Origin: Aradus depressus
Taxonomy: Eukaryota > Arthropoda > Insecta > Hemiptera > Aradidae
Assembly (NCBI GenBank): GCA_963662175.1
Contig: OY759215.1
Span: 58,917,213-58,981,212, forward strand
Length of the DNA: 64,000 nucleotides
Direction: 5' to 3'
The notes below the pieces were generated by a model. That model did no database searches and had not been told where the DNA came from. It saw only the letters and a list, made by a program, of their open reading frames with translations. Every line of letters starts with the position of its first letter. Positions within the stretch are counted from its first letter, which is position 1. The position numbers were made by a program, and so were the translations under genes. Below, piece after piece: positions 1 through 15,300 of the stretch.

Positions 1-181
1 ATAGGTTTAGTTAGAAGTATGTATGCTTATTTCCCTTTTTTTTTTATTAGTTTAAAAAAGTTTTCATAGAATCCCATATCTGGAACTATTTGTTTCAAAT
101 TATGTAAGTAATTTTACTGCTTTTATGTTTTATATGTATTGATTGTAATGATTAATGTTTCTGTTTAATGTTGTTTTTCAG

Positions 182-369
182 AACCATTACCTCTTTGGAA
201 TGTATCGTATGTAAGAAGCCAGCCAGGGTTGGTAGTATCTACTGTTCAGACATGTGCGTTAAAAAACATGCAGTTCAGATGATTGCGGTTTTAAAAAAAG
301 AAGTTGATGGACTTTTGCCAACTACAAGGGTTGTTGTTATTGAAAAGAAGACGGGCCGTGTTCTCACAG
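182..369 (+). CDS. PHF3/DIDO1-like exon 1 in window: Cys/His finger
   Basis: The acceptor is ttttcag and the donor gtaaat. The exon encodes CIVC, then YCSDMC and KKHA, a treble-cleft-like Cys/His cluster, followed by the family signature EKKTGRVLTG. In PHF3/DIDO1 this finger sits between the PHD finger and the TFIIS-like domain. It ends one base into a Gly codon completed by the next exon. Confidence 0.85.
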
Positions 370-3300
370 GTAAATACCTACTTGAAATAATTGTCTGCCG
401 GGGTCGGGTGTTGGGATTGCTTAAGGACGTTACTCCAAACAAATATGAATGACAATCTCACTTTTTAAAATTTGCACTTTTTCTACCCCAGATCCATCAT
501 TATTATAACTTTTAGCTTTTACCTAAAATACTTTTTATATTTAGCAGTTCTGTAATATTACCCCTGTAATATACCCCTCACACAAATTTGTCAACCGTTA
601 TCCTGCACACAAGATTAATCATTCTATACCTTAATGAACTAACTCTAAAATGTATATTGTTTGAGCTGTTGGTTGTCCAAGCGAGTTTACTGTTATAAAA
701 TGTTGTCTACTGGTCAACTTTGTTCTCCACTCACCTTTACCCAACATTATCTTATTAATTGTGATTATATTTAATAAGATTTGTTTATTAGGTAACTCAG
801 CTCCTATGATTTCGAGCCTGGTCGACTGGCTTCTGACCCATCAGACCTTTGAAGTGGCCAAACCGACCATTCTACCAGCTGTTAAGTTTTATAAGAAAAC
901 CTTCGCAAGCCCCACCACGACTTCTCATCCCCCAGCCCAGTTCCCACATCAGACCAAACAAGTAAGTCGTTTTTTGCTAGTTCCCATGTGTATGTATCAT
1001 GAAGAAATGTCATCTACGTTTGATAGGAAAGGACCACAGGTCGCCTTCTCTTTAAACTAACTATTTTTTGTATCCCATGAACAAAAATAAACCCAAAAAA
1101 TATTAGCAACATTCACTTTTTGATTCCTTTCTTCAACTTTTTTTTTTTGCTTGTGAAGTTACTGAAGGTTTTTTTTTCACCATTCGTTCGTTACATTAAG
1201 ATACAGTGAAGCGTGCACAATTCCCACACATTGGAGGGTTTTGTAGCTCAATTTCAAGGTTATTCTATTTTTATTTTAACTTTTACTGATGCTGGTGGGA
1301 CTCGGACCCACGAACTCGCGGTTGTTAGACATAATAGGATCATGCAGTATACATGCAACATTGACATTGCAACTTGTTTATTTTCAGAGTGCCGGAGAAA
1401 AGCCAGCCTTAAAACAGACAATTTTGAGCCACAAAGTGAGTTCAGGTGGTAGCAAGGATTTCTTAGGTTTTGCACCCAAGCCTGCAGTCACCCAGAAAGT
1501 CCAGCTGATACAAGCTCAACCATTAACATCACAGCAGGTTAATTACATGACATATCTGTTTTATCCATTATTACTATTATGTTAATCTTTATTGTCATTT
1601 TTTTTTTCATTCATTACTTTCCGTGAGACGAAACTTTGTTCTTGGCAGGGTGAAGAGGAGATTTTCTGCTTAAAAAATATAGCGTCCGAGATTTTATTAT
1701 CTGTTCGTAAATATATTTTATGGAAACAAAGCCTATACTGTCTGTAGTTCAGTGATTAGTGTTTCATGGGTAGTAGTCGACATTGGTCAAGTACGAAACT
1801 TCATAATAACCAGTACGCTATAAGAAATGTCTCATTCTGTTATTAGTAGCGACCGTATGTATTTATATGATTTAGTGTATTTTGTTGAATATAATAATAT
1901 ACGAATCATGCCTGTAGGATCGTGTACACTGAATTTTATAGTGCATATTGCTTCATAATTGAGCACAAATGCGTATAATTAATTGCACATTTGAGCCTTT
2001 TGTTCCTTTATTTTTTTATTTTATTTTGAAATCCGAAATGCCAACCGTTCTTCCTATTACAATTAATCAAAAATTAAAAGGAGAGAAATGCCACATTATG
2101 TTTGTTTGTGATTTCCCCGACCAGCAGTGGATACTTCAGCTATTTTTTTCATGCAGAAATATGAAGTGAAACTTATCAGAGGTAAAAATCAATTAATATA
2201 CTTGGAAAGAAATCCAGTATGTTTTCGATGGAAAAGAACAATCGGCAATTTGTCTCTTCACCCTTTTTGGAAATCCTAAATATTGCCTATCTAAGTATAG
2301 GTAAACGTTTGAAAAACATTTTTATCGGGGTAAATCGAAAATTAGCGTCATGAAAAAATGCCACGATACCAAAAACCGTTACTTTCCACACAATACTAGC
2401 TGGGGAGTCCGCTGTTGCCTGGCACAATACTAGCTAGGTAACCCGTCGTTACCTAACACAAAACTAGCTGAGGTGCCGAGTTTTGTCTTTCTGCGACATG
2501 TTTCATATTGTTCTAACTATTCTTTATCAAATGTTTCAATTTTTTTTTCTGCGCTTTATATAGCATATTTTGGCATATTAATCCGGTCTCTAATGATGAG
2601 TAATATTGTTTATACGATCTCATGAAATAATACTTCATGATAACTGTTCATAAGTCGTATCACACTGTTTAAACATAGTTAAATTCATAGGTAGCATTAT
2701 TAGTATTCTCATATTAGGGTGACAGAGAAACATGCCAAAATTTTCTATTTCCTGATACTGAAATTTGTCGATGATATTTCATTGTAATATCTTATATTTA
2801 GTATCTAGTTAAATATTGGCGACTTTAGTATTTAATCTTTCCACCTCTTTTTGCATAAAGATCTGTAATGAATGACTATAATAATATTTGTTACTTCTAT
2901 TTGATCCATGTTTCCATTTATTATAAGAAGAGTACCGGAAGATACCAAAAGCGTGTCATGATGGCATTATTTTGTTTTAGCGTTTTTCTGACCCTAATGG
3001 ATATCATCCACAGTGCGGTCATTTTGTTTACATTTTTTGATACCTTGTTAGTTTATCTACACTTTCTAGTGGCATAAATTCAGAATATTGTTGAATGGAA
3101 AATAACTGGGCGCCTTAAGGATCTGAAATGTCTTATCTCTTATGCTTTTGGCTGAGGATGGTAGAAATACCGAAAGTACTCCCATGTATATATAGTTAGT
3201 GAAATTAGACAATATATTAAATAAACAAGTTTTATTTTATTTTTCAAGTCCATGTATATGGAGATACATAGGTGAAACAACAGGATTCAGATTCCGTACC

Positions 3301-6300
3301 CATTCTTCTACCTGTTGGGTTGGCTGCTGAACTCTCTCTCTCTAGTCTCCTCTAGGTCTATCTATCTCGGTAGCGCGGGCTGCCCGGGGCACCACTTGCC
3401 CTTTTTTGTGGACTTTTGTCTCTTTATCAATAATAGGCAGCCACTGAGCCCATTGATTATCATTGTTCTTCCCCATACTATATATATTAACTTAAATACT
3501 TTGATACTAAATGTTTATTATTATTTTAGACGTCTGGGAAAGGAAAGATTACTCTGGAAGAAGAATCAAAGCCTAGGAGGAGCCTTAAGGGTGGTCAGCA
3601 GCAACTACAATTCCAACAACAGCATCATCAGAACCATCAGCAACAGTCTGTGAAACATGAGAAGGAAGAAAAAGAGAAAAAGGCCGGTGGACAAGAGGGT
3701 GGGAGGAAGATGGAAAGAAGTCTGTCGACTGGTTCAAATAAGGACAAGGATGAGGGGAAGAGGAAAGAGAAGGAACATGCGGTAGTGGGGACAAAGGAGG
3801 CGGAGAGGAAGAAGGACAAGAAGAAGGAGGAGAGGAAGAAAGAGGATGAGAGGGGTAGGAATGAGGAGGGGGGTGTGCCGTCTGTGGAACCGATACGATC
3901 CAATGTGAAGAGGACCCTCCAGGAGCTGCTCAACCAAAGAGTCACCCAGGACACCGCCATCAGCATACCTACCGAACAGGTATGATGATCTATATGGGTT
4001 ATTCCATGTCAAGTAATCCAGTATTTTAACACTTTTGAACCTTACCCTCTTAGAATTTTGTTTTTCAAATTTTGCCTATCAGGTACCCCCAGAGATGGTA
4101 AACATCCAATTAAAAAAAAAAAAAAAAAAATATTTGAAGCAGTTCTAAAGTTACGACCCTCTGAAATCTAAAAAAGAATTGCTATTTTCCGCTGACACGC
4201 AATTACAAAATAAATGATTACTCAAACTATAAAAAAGATAAGGAGGCTGGGAGAAAAAAAAATAGTGTACTTTATTCAATAGGCGTTCTTGCATTCATCA
4301 TTTGTGTTGATTAACCTAAAATCTATATTTAGGAGTTGGTCAACATTAAGCGACTGTCTGGATAGCTAACAGCATAGGCTGATTAGGATAGTATTTACAT
4401 ACACAGCAGTGGAAGTGTGACACAGTCTCCCTAATGAACATTTCAGATAATAGGAACTAACTTTTCGTACTCAGTGTTGAAAACGTTTGAGGAGTAAATG
4501 TTAAATAGAAAATTAAAATTTGTTGAACATTTGAAGTATTTCGATGATTTATCTCTTATCAAATCATAAAGCTCAGAAAAGTTCGTAAAGAAATATTTAA
4601 GGTATATTTCACTTTAGGGGTTATTTGAATGGGATTCAGTGAACATAGTTTTAGTATTCAAACATATTTGGCAAAGTAATTCTATATTTGTTGTTTGGTT
4701 TTGTGACTCTTGTCCGAGCTATGTGGTCATATCGCCAACTAACACCGCTCTTTTGTCGTTCTGGTACAGCCCGACCATACGGTGGGAGTTCTAAATTTGC
4801 CTACCCAGGTTTCCTAGGATAGGGGTTTTTAACGAGTACCTGACATCAACCAGGCTCTGGACCATCTCTTAACTTCCCGTCCGAAGGATGGCGGTCTCAG
4901 TTTTTTATCTTTTACATACAAAAGCTAATGGCCTCGGCCGGGGTTCAAACCCGCGATCTTGAACTCAGCAGGCGAGCACGCTACCTCTGTGTTATCGCTT
5001 TAACTGTGCTATATAAGCGAGAGCGTCAAAATATTGTTCAATATCAACATTGTATTGTTCAAAATCGTTCATGCATTTTTTAAATATTTTTAATGTATTC
5101 ATCCTTTTTTTGTTTACAGATAAAAGAACTTGTTGTTTCTATCGAAGAAGAACTTTTTTCTCTTTTTAAAGATACTGGAACAAAGTACAAAGCAAAATAT
5201 CGCAGTCTTGTTTTTAATATTAAGGACCCAAAAAATTTGACGCTGTACAAAAAAATTGTTGAAAAATCATTAAGCCCACAGCAGTTAGTTAGACTGACAC
5301 CTGAAGAGTTGGCTTCACAAGAACTTGCTCAGTGGCGAGAAAAGGAGGCCAAACATCAGATAGAAATTATTAAGAAAAACGAACTCGACCTTATACATCA
5401 AGCAAAAACAGTTGTGTTGAAAAGTCGAAAAGGAGAGGAAGTGATCGAATCGAAGACTGTCAACATTTCAGAATTGGAATCTGCTCTTAATAGAACGGCG
5501 GAGGATTACGAAGTGGAAAAGACGGCTTCGGTGGCTGTAGTCAATGATAGTAAAGAGTTGGAAGAGAAGTTGATAGCTTCTATAATAGGTGAATATTAAT
5601 TGATAATTTATCTGTATTTCCCAAAATACAGTAGAAACTAGATTATCCTACTTTGACGGAAAAGCTTTGGATAATTCAAAAATTTCGAAAGTTCTTGTAT
5701 TTTGGGCTTGTTAACCAATATATATGAAAAGTTTTCTTCTTTATTATTCTTCTGGCTATTCGGATGAGTTTCTACTGTATATAAAAAACAATGATGCGTA
5801 TCTCATAAGACCCACGCTTTTTCTTCAGTCAGTTTCATCTTTTTAATTACCATCTCCTGTATCCATGTCGAGCCAAAATCATCATTTTTTATATTTAGAA
5901 TTAGGCACTGAGTAAAAATTTATATATATATAAGATATTTTTTGTATTACATTGCAAGAAATGGTGAATTCCAATCCCAAAAAAATATTAGATTGAAAAA
6001 ATTCTTTCATATTCCTGGATCATTTCGAAAACCGATGGGTCGAAACTCCGGTTGTCCGAAAATATTCAGTCTTCCTCAAAAAACAACGTAAGTATTTCAA
6101 GTTCAAATTTACGGAGTCGTTTACTTGAAAAATCGTTATGCCCCCAGATCAGCTCACAATGTACGTAGGACCTGGAGGGGACGGACTTGGATGAGAACAT
6201 TTTTCCAATGACATCTTTGTCTCTCAAGAGAAGGATGGATTTTAATAGCACCAATTCCTAGAATTATCTCCTATTCCCCTCAAGAAATGTTGAAGACATT

Positions 6301-9300
6301 TTGTGTGAGGCCTAAGCTACTCAAGGGTCATCTTGTCACCCAGTTAGATTAGCATTGAAATTTTTGTATATTAGTTGTGCTTCTCTAAAGGTCCTACATA
6401 CATATCCTCTTTTCTTGGTCTAAACTTTGTTCGATCCGAATGAAAACTAGTATCTAAATTGTTGTTCATCCTATAGAAAACTACTTATTGAGGGATTTCA
6501 CTGATTTAGTTGTAGAGAGGCGACCAACTATGACAAGGAACCCGCGCAGCAAAAATAAAATATATATATATTTTTTGATTGGTTCAAGAAGTTTCTTCTT
6601 GTACGGCCTAGGTTTAACAGAACTTCTCTAATTTTTGAACTTTGCTTATTTTTTTTATAATAGGTAGCACGAGTATTAGCAGTAGTAGTAAGAAAACGGA
6701 TAAATCGGAGAAAAAGAAGGAAGAGCACTCATCGAGGAGAAGCAGCCGGGACGAGAAGAGGAAGAAAAAGGATGACGGTAACAGTAGCAGCAGTGGTGGG
6801 AGCAGTAGGAAGAGAGAGAGGAGTCGAAGCCGGTCCCGGACACGACGGCGGTCTCGATCACGGAGTCGAGAGAAAAAAAAGAAGGAGAAGGACCATCGGG
6901 AGAGGGACCGGGATAAGGGAAAGGAGAAGGAGAGGGAGAAGGCGGCAGAGGAGACCCTGAAGGAGATAGAGGAGGTGATCTCGCAGCATATTGCGGCCCC
7001 CCTAGTGGTCCCGGCTCCCGTGCCGCCTCCACAACCTCCAGTCGCCGCTCCCGACAGTGACCTATCCGACAGGGAACCTTCTTCCACAGTGACAATAGCG
7101 ACCCCACCGCGGGAGGAGGAGAAGCCTCCCATCTGGCGCGGCATTCTCAACATGTCCGAGGTCACCAAACTGTACACCTGTGCTTACGAGGTAACTAGCA
7201 CACAATTTTTATGCATATATAATATTAGTTGTGTTTGAATTGTATGATGTTGCAAATGTACTGTAAATTTTATTAAATAATTTGGGTACCTTTAAAATGG
7301 TGTGTGGCTTCCAAAAAAAATGTATTATGTAATAGAGTTTACAAATAATCCATTAGTTTGTCACAATGTCACCATGGAGCGTGGTTAAGATGACCTTAAC
7401 CGAAGGAAGTGTGCTGCTTCACTGCACCGCGAAATATGAGGCCACCTCGTTTTCCCTGTGAGACTGAATTCTTTCAGATTTTTATCGTTAAACGTTTTTG
7501 AGCTTGAGGGGGACCACCTTTTGCACATACCTTTTCCCCCTCTCACGTCGCCATTTCAAAAACTAACAAGTTGTATAAAAATTATATATTATTGTATTTT
7601 TGATTTCTTCTATATGTACTAATCAATATTTTTAAATTATCCTCATGGCTGAGTCCCTTGGCTGTAGGGTGTATTCTGGTTTCATGACACTAGGAAGTAT
7701 AATTTAGAAACAATTATGATCGAAGGATGGAAGATTTCGAAAGAACTCATAAGACATTCGCATACCTGTCCATGAGAATCAGAGAAACTTATGCAAAATA
7801 GGGAAGTCCATTATATCCCTATTTTGTAATGAGGAAGTTTCTTTTCAAGTTTAATACTTTTTGGCAACACTATATAATATTTAGAAATAAATATATATTT
7901 TTATATTACAAAAGGACTTTGAAGCTAAATAATCACTATTGAATATTTGTATTCAGGTATCAGGAAGTTGTGAGGAGCTGGGTGAGGAGCTGTCAGAGCA
8001 GCTGGACTGTGTGGGCCGGATCCCCCCCGACTCTGTCTGGGAATACGTCTCCAGAATGAAGAAGGCAGGCACAAAGGACATTGTAGTCATCAGGTTTTAC
8101 TCACATGCCTCAGAGGAGAAGATGAACTATCTATCATTATACAGCTACCTGAGCACCCGCAACCGGATGGCCGTCATTGGCCAAGTGTCCAAGACAGTCA
8201 AAGATTTCTATGTGCTACCCCTCGCCTCACACAGTCCCATTCCTCAGGTAATACATAATGAATACTAGTTTTAGTGGATTTCTATAAGAAATCAGCTAAT
8301 GCGCTACCCGATCAATATGACCTACAAAAACGATCATCATATTTTCGTCAAACATGCTCCCTTGCACAAAAAGTAAATTATTCCGAAACAGTCATTGGAC
8401 CGAGGCTTACAGGCACTAATTTGATACGGCTATAAAAAGTTACTTTTTTCCGTTGGAGCATCACTTTTCATTACCTTAATTATAAATGTTTATTTGTAAT
8501 ATACAAAATATTTTTTAATTTCTATTCTTTCCTCGCTTACCCGAACGATGTTCTTGGGAGCCAAAATTGTTGTCTTGGATTTCAAAATTTCCTTCATAAC
8601 TTGACGTTTCAGATCAAAACAAACACTTTTTATTCTATGTCTGTCTGTTGACGGTCACATTTAAAAATTTGCAAAATGTGGTAATAATTACTCTGAGACG
8701 ATTTTTGAAAAACGTAATTTTGCGTATAATGACAAAACCGTTTCTGCAGAACAAAATAGTAGGTTTACATGCGAGAAAGTTTCGTGCAATTCCTTGGCAG
8801 AAGTTTTTTATTTTATGATTTCACAAGTAGGTAACACTAGATCTGACTAAAACCTTTGTTGTGTCAAGCCAAAATGATAGAAAATTCATTTTATAAAAAT
8901 GTCAAATTGGTATTTGGTTAGTTGTGAGTTTAGAATTAAGTGATTTATGTACTCCTCATACGTTAAATAATAATATGATAGTAAAGAAGAAAAATATTTT
9001 CAGGTTTTGTTACCACTGGATGGACCTGGATTTGATGACTATAGGGAACACTATCTTCTTGGTATCATCATTAGAAATAGAAAGTATGTTGATTTTTACA
9101 TAAAAATAAAAATTTACGCTAACTGCTGCCAAATTTTTTAAGAACAGGCGAATACAATTTTATTTTTAAATTAATACGATTTTTCCATGGATTTTGTTCA
9201 AAGTTCGATAAAGACTTGATAGTTTCTGGTATTTCTACACTGTAAATAAATTATGATTTCTTCACAATGTGTGTGACATCTAAAACATCCTGTTTTGTTT

Positions 9301-12300
9301 TTTTATCTATGCGGTGTACTTTATGTCCTAACGAGATTGGTGAGATCCTACCACCATTTTGGTTTACTCAACCGGACCACTTTATGGATAGACCTATCGT
9401 AAAAATGTAACCTGTTTATAACCTCGTCTTCATTAAACTTGAAGCTCATGTTCTCTATTTCTGGCCCAATCAAATGTTAAGAACTGGTATGCATTTTGAT
9501 CAACTTTAATATTTAATAACGTATTTGTTTACAATAATGGTTCGTCCAGATTTGAGAAGAATCTGTGGTAATAACAAATCAATGTTGGTTGTTTATATTC
9601 TGTGAAAGAGCTAGCTAGATATAAATAAATTGTTCTATGTACCTTTATAAAATGTACTTATTTTAGAAATACCAATGAATCCAACTAATGTAGAGTAGTT
9701 TTTATTTATTTATTTATTTTCTTTTTCAGGGGAGCTGGGCCTTCAAGTCTATCCTTGTCGAGCAGGTTATTTTGTTTTACTTTGTTCTTAACTTTTATGA
9801 ATAAATATGTTTTTTTAATGAAAAAACGAACACGTTTGACTTATCCTGGGTATTCTTTAATTACTTCATTTAAGAAGACGTGGAATTGTGGAGTTTTACA
9901 CAAGTGTAGTGATATTAAATTGTTTTTGCTATTGTTCTCTTCAAATGAATTTTCAACTCGAATAACTGTTTTATTAAGTTATCATTGTCATTTTGAATTG
10001 GTTTAAATGAAACTATTCTTAGTTATTTGCTATTACCGTTATATTTTTATTTCAAGTGAAAACATTCAGTTTAAGGTAGGTAAAATGATAATATTCTTTT
10101 ATTTCAAGAATTTCTACCTATTTGCCCATGGGTTTGGGCATGTAAATTTTTATTTGAACAATATCCCAACTTTAAAAACTTGTATTTTGATGTCAAATTT
10201 TCTTGATTTCATATACTAATAGTCTGGATAGTTTTTAATATGTGTATATTTTTTAAGAATAGTTTTTTAACATATATTTATTTTTTCTATGGGTATAATT
10301 ATTTTGTTATTTATCAAATCCAGCTGTTTTTCATTATTATTATTACATCGTACATTTGATTTTGATTTTTGACTCAAAAATGTGTTCAGTGTTTTGATGT
10401 GAATCTTTTAGTTATATAGTAATTAAATATAACGTTAGTTATTTCGAATTTTTTTATTTAATAAAGGGTTAGTGGCTAATTTGTTACTTTAAAAATATTT
10501 TGATATTCGAAATTAGTATCTTCAGCCGAGGTTTAATGGAAATGTATACTGACTCTTTTTTATAATGGGGTAGTGCCGAGTAATTTTAAGAAAAATGATA
10601 AGGAATGATCGATGTCTACGAATGAACGATAAGTAATTGAGTGAGTTTACCCACGCGTGTGGTCATTCTTCCATTTATACTTATTTACTTGATACCTTTT
10701 CAAATAAAAAAACTAATAATGACGAAGCACAGAAACGCCTAAAATAAAACAAATCGCTTACGTTTTGAGGGTTTCGTTCTCTTCTTGGCTAAAAGTATGT
10801 TCCAGATTTCAAAGGTTTATTACTGATGAGTCATACTGTTTCAGGAACTTCCTGACAAAGGGAAAGGTTTAAAAATAGAATGCGGGGGGGGGGGGGGGGG
10901 GATAAGAAATAAGCCTTTTTCTTATTAAAAAAAGAATATGTAGATGAGTGTAGAGCTAATATCTAAATATCGTAGCAATCGGTTCGAAGAATCGTGTCAG
11001 ATCTGAGGAAATCTTATCTATTTTTTTCTCTCAACAATCGGTGCATTTTTTATCGTGTGTGTAACCAAATGGCTTTATATAAACATATTCTATTAAATTC
11101 GTATAAACTGTATAAGGGAGATGGCTATGGAGTTTTTTTTGTCCCAGGAAATCACAAATAAGTGCAGTATTTTGCTGTGTCTATCCGAAGAGGTGAAGTA
11201 TTTCTTGACCGACTACAGTTTGCTTCACTGCTTATAGTGTTGGGCATGAATAATGTGTTTGTTTTTCAATTTTATTTATACTTATAATTAATTTTAAGGA
11301 GTCGAAAAGAAGTAATTTGGTGTAATAACCGTATATGCTCTATTTTTCTTCTAATTGAATTTACTTTTTACGCCCTCAAAGCCTTTCTTACTTTTTTTCA
11401 AGCCTATAGAACTAATGGAAGCCTTAAGTGCTAAAATAATAATTCGTTGAAATAAGTATATAAATAAGTTTAAAAAATAAAAGTTTTTCATGAATAACAC
11501 TAACTTACACTGCCTGCTTTGTGTGGCTAGGATTGCCCTTTTGTGGAGAACATGTTCTTTTTTTGAGGTGAATCTTTTTCACTCTTTCTTTTTTGACATA
11601 ACCATTTCGACTAGAAGTTATCACTTCCACTTAGGGAAAATATTATCCTCTTTTTTCTTTAGAAATCACGCCACACTCATCTTAACAAGAAATAAACCTT
11701 TCACAATTCATTAATATTCATATCAAATTATTTTCGTGTTTATTCCAGTTCTAATAAATAATGAAAAGAATAAAATAAGTTTTTTTTTTTTGATCATTCA
11801 ATATCTGGCAACCCTCTAAGTATGATCGGTCTTGTTTGAAATTTATGTCTTATAAGGTGAGTAAAAGAAAAAAGGGTTGATTCTGCTATTGTAAAGATAA
11901 TATTCAGTAGCAAGGTTTATTACGATTGTTAGTGTTGATAGAAGTTGGGTTGTACAACACATATATTGAGCTAAAAAAAATGTATACAGTATCTTTTTGA
12001 TCATTTTTCTTCCCTCATTTTTCCAAGATGAAATTTTCTTTAGCAAATATTTACACGTTTGCTATCAATCAATAATATACTTAGATAATGTCTCAGGGCT
12101 TGAAGAGAATAACCGTGAAATAAAATACTTTTCGTCGCAAAAAAAGTATTCATACATCTGAATGTTGACAATCAACATGCATTGCCCTTATTCCAAAGAC
12201 AGTCTATAAACAGAAAAAAAGCAAGCACTTGTTTCTTACCATACAGTAACAATAATAACCATTCGGTTAATACTTAGCAGTGAAACACTATGGGGTGGTA

Positions 12301-15300
12301 AATCAAAAGAATTACCTATTGTATGGACGGTTGGTGTCTTCATCTAAAATTATCCCCTCCAATCTTGCAAACAAAAAAAGTGAATGACCTTCGCTTGGCA
12401 ATACCTCAATATTACGGTGGTAGTGTGAATGAGCTACAACGGAGTGGGAAAAGAAAATAGTGATTATTTTCAGATTCTGACTCCAAACATACTGCTAGGA
12501 AAACTCGTAATAGGCGCTATAGTATCTCTCGTTTACCCGAAATTCAACACAATCACGAGGCGTGAACCCGGTGGAAAATCGATGGTATATTTTGGGAAAA
12601 GGAAGGATGGGAGAGTATTGGACTAGAGACGACAGGTAATTTAGTTAATTCTGTGCCGAGGAGGCTACGGGCTATCATTAATGGGAATGGACTTCTGCAT
12701 TTAAATATGTTAGTGTTAGGTACTTGAAGTGATAATTTTGAAGTTTATGAATACGTTTTTTGATTTCAAAACGTAACGTCTCTGCTGATTATTTAATAAG
12801 TCATTGTGATTGAGAAAGGTTGCTGATGTTTGTTTACTTAATTATCAGATAATCTGAACGAAATAAATGCTTAAAAAAACTTGAAACTGGAAAGAACATA
12901 CTGTACCCAATGTATAAAAACTCAATACAACCTCTTTCAGGTGTATGGAATTTAATTTTCCAAAATTTAAAACAAATGTGTTTAGGGTGAAATGGATGAG
13001 ACAATCATTGATCTGATTGCCCCAGATTGATACTATATTTTTAAATTATCCACCTGGGGCCAACTACAATATAATTTCTTATTTTTACTTTTTTTCAAAT
13101 ATATTCATATAACTAATCCAAATATATCTTTTTCTGCAGAAGGAAGAGTATAAGTGTGTCCAGTAGCATTAGTGCCAAGACAGAAAGGTCATATACGCCC
13201 CCTCTACCTGCAGACAATGGCGGAGGAAGTACCCCTCCTCTTCCGCCCTCCTTTGGAAAGGATTCAACACACCCCCCAGGTCTCACTCCTCCCCTCCCGG
13301 GTAAGTTGACAAACATTTATATATCCAGTAAATCAAATGACGTGCAATGTACTTAAATTATGTTGTAGTATACGGTATAAGAATTCTTGTCAAGTAGGTG
13401 AAGAGAGACGATGTCTACAGATTTCAATGTTGCTTATACTATCTTCAGGCTGACAAATAGTTGAATTAAAGATAAGAACGGAGTCTACGAGTCCCGATGG
13501 TTTGTCGAGTCTCGCCGTGACAACAGCTGTAGGCCTGAAGATGGTCTGACCTGCTTAGTGCATACATTAAAGATAAGAACGAAGTTCACGAGTCCCGATG
13601 ATTTGTCGAGTCTCGCCGTGACAACAGCTGTAGGCCTGCTTAGTACATTATATATACATAATACATTAAAGATCTAGTATCATTTCGTTTTTACTGCACT
13701 ATTTATTTTAAGTTCAAGTACTGCTGTAGGAATGTTCCGCTGTCGTGATGTTGTCTGGCTCTTGCATATTAACATACACAACCATTCTGAGAAAAACTGG
13801 ACTACGCGTTACTAGCCACAACTATCATTTGCCTTATTATTGCAACGCCACGAAATTTTATATGTTGAATGCGAAGTAAGCAACTAAGACAACTATTGAT
13901 TTTCAAATCGGTGGAAGGGGAAGCAGGTCTCAAACAAATGTTTACATTACAAATATTTGGAGCTGGGGAAGTAGATTGCGAAGATTTTATGTAGATATAT
14001 ATATACATTTTTACTCTACTTTTATACCGCCTTAATAATATACATGAGTGGGGTAGTGTATACACTTGGTTTGGCTTGGTTATATACATATAACCAATAT
14101 ATAATAGTATATAAACAATTGTTTGTTTCTAGAAAAATAAGTCACTGAATAAGCTGCCTTGTTGTAAACCTCCACATGAAAAATTTAAATTAGTTCGTCG
14201 TCTGTACTGCAAATTCGTGTAAACTAGCGAGTTTCAGGAAAATTCCAGAGTATGTTACTTAACGTAAGGCCTCATATAATCAAAGACGATGCACTCTCAC
14301 AAATTTGTGGCAGTCAGACCTAAAAATTTGTCGAAACATTGGCAAATGTTGTACAGTAACAGCAAAAATACTACTAGTTTTGGACAGGAACATAGTTTTC
14401 TTAAATACCAAAACATTCCCTTTTGATTTTGTCGTAGAATTAATGTTTGCCATTTGGTTACAGATGAGGACGAGCCATACTCACCCGGGGAAGACGACCC
14501 ATACTCACCCGAAGACAGCCAAACGGAGGCGATCCTAGTGAACCCTCCGGACATACAGAGGAACCTAGAAGAGGTAAACCGTATGATAGAACAGAAACGA
14601 CTTCAGATAGAGAGCATCACCCAGGCGGCCGTCACTAAGGTAGTGAATTATGATAATCTACCCTCCCCAATTTTGTAGTAATATATAAATGGGTAATTAA
14701 TTTGACAGGAATGTCTGTTCTTGTTCCTTCTAAATAGTTTGTGGCAATGCATAGTAGGAAGAGAGCCCAGATTTTATTTCTAAAAGACATGGATCCGGTT
14801 ATAAATAACCTCAAATCTGAATGCGCAGTTAATTTGAATTTTCTTTTCCAAGATTGTCAACAATTTTCATCCAGAAATATTGAAGGTAGAAACATTTGAA
14901 ATTTCATTATCGCAAAAACATAGTTTTTAGAGTAAATAGTGATTCTGTGCTTTCATTAATATTAAATAATGTCTTTCAGGTTTAATTACCATCCATATTT
15001 TATGAAAAAAAGGAAGAGTGCTTAATTGTTTTGTATTTTTAAGGTAATGTGTTACAAAAACCAAAATGGAATTTTCCTAAGAAAATGTGCCAGCTTCTAA
15101 ATTATTTCGTTCTGTATGTTTGAGGTGGAAGTCTTAAGGGATCATCTCATTATGCCACATTTTCTGTATGTTTGAGGTGAAAGTCTTAAGGATCATCTCA
15201 TTATGCCACATTTTCGTTCGTATTTAAGTAGCCGCGATTTTCTTTTCCAAGTTTCATAATTTTGGCTGAAGTCTGTTCTCTCTGTCCACTGTGCAATGTG

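Larger units (their letters stand above)
370..3529. other. Introns 1-3 of the PHF3/DIDO1-like gene (370-791, 962-1387, 1538-3529)
   Basis: AT-rich intronic sequence. A 34 bp unit beginning cacaatactagct repeats at 2389, 2423 and 2457. A short element near 3300-3460 contains ctctctctag runs. No other coding sequence is supported. Confidence 0.6.

Noticed and set aside
6614..7177. Antisense Ser/Leu-rich proteins over the SR linker and the RS/RGG exon (also 19463-20261)
   Set aside because: They mirror purine-rich coding exons on the opposite strand and have no splice or domain support.
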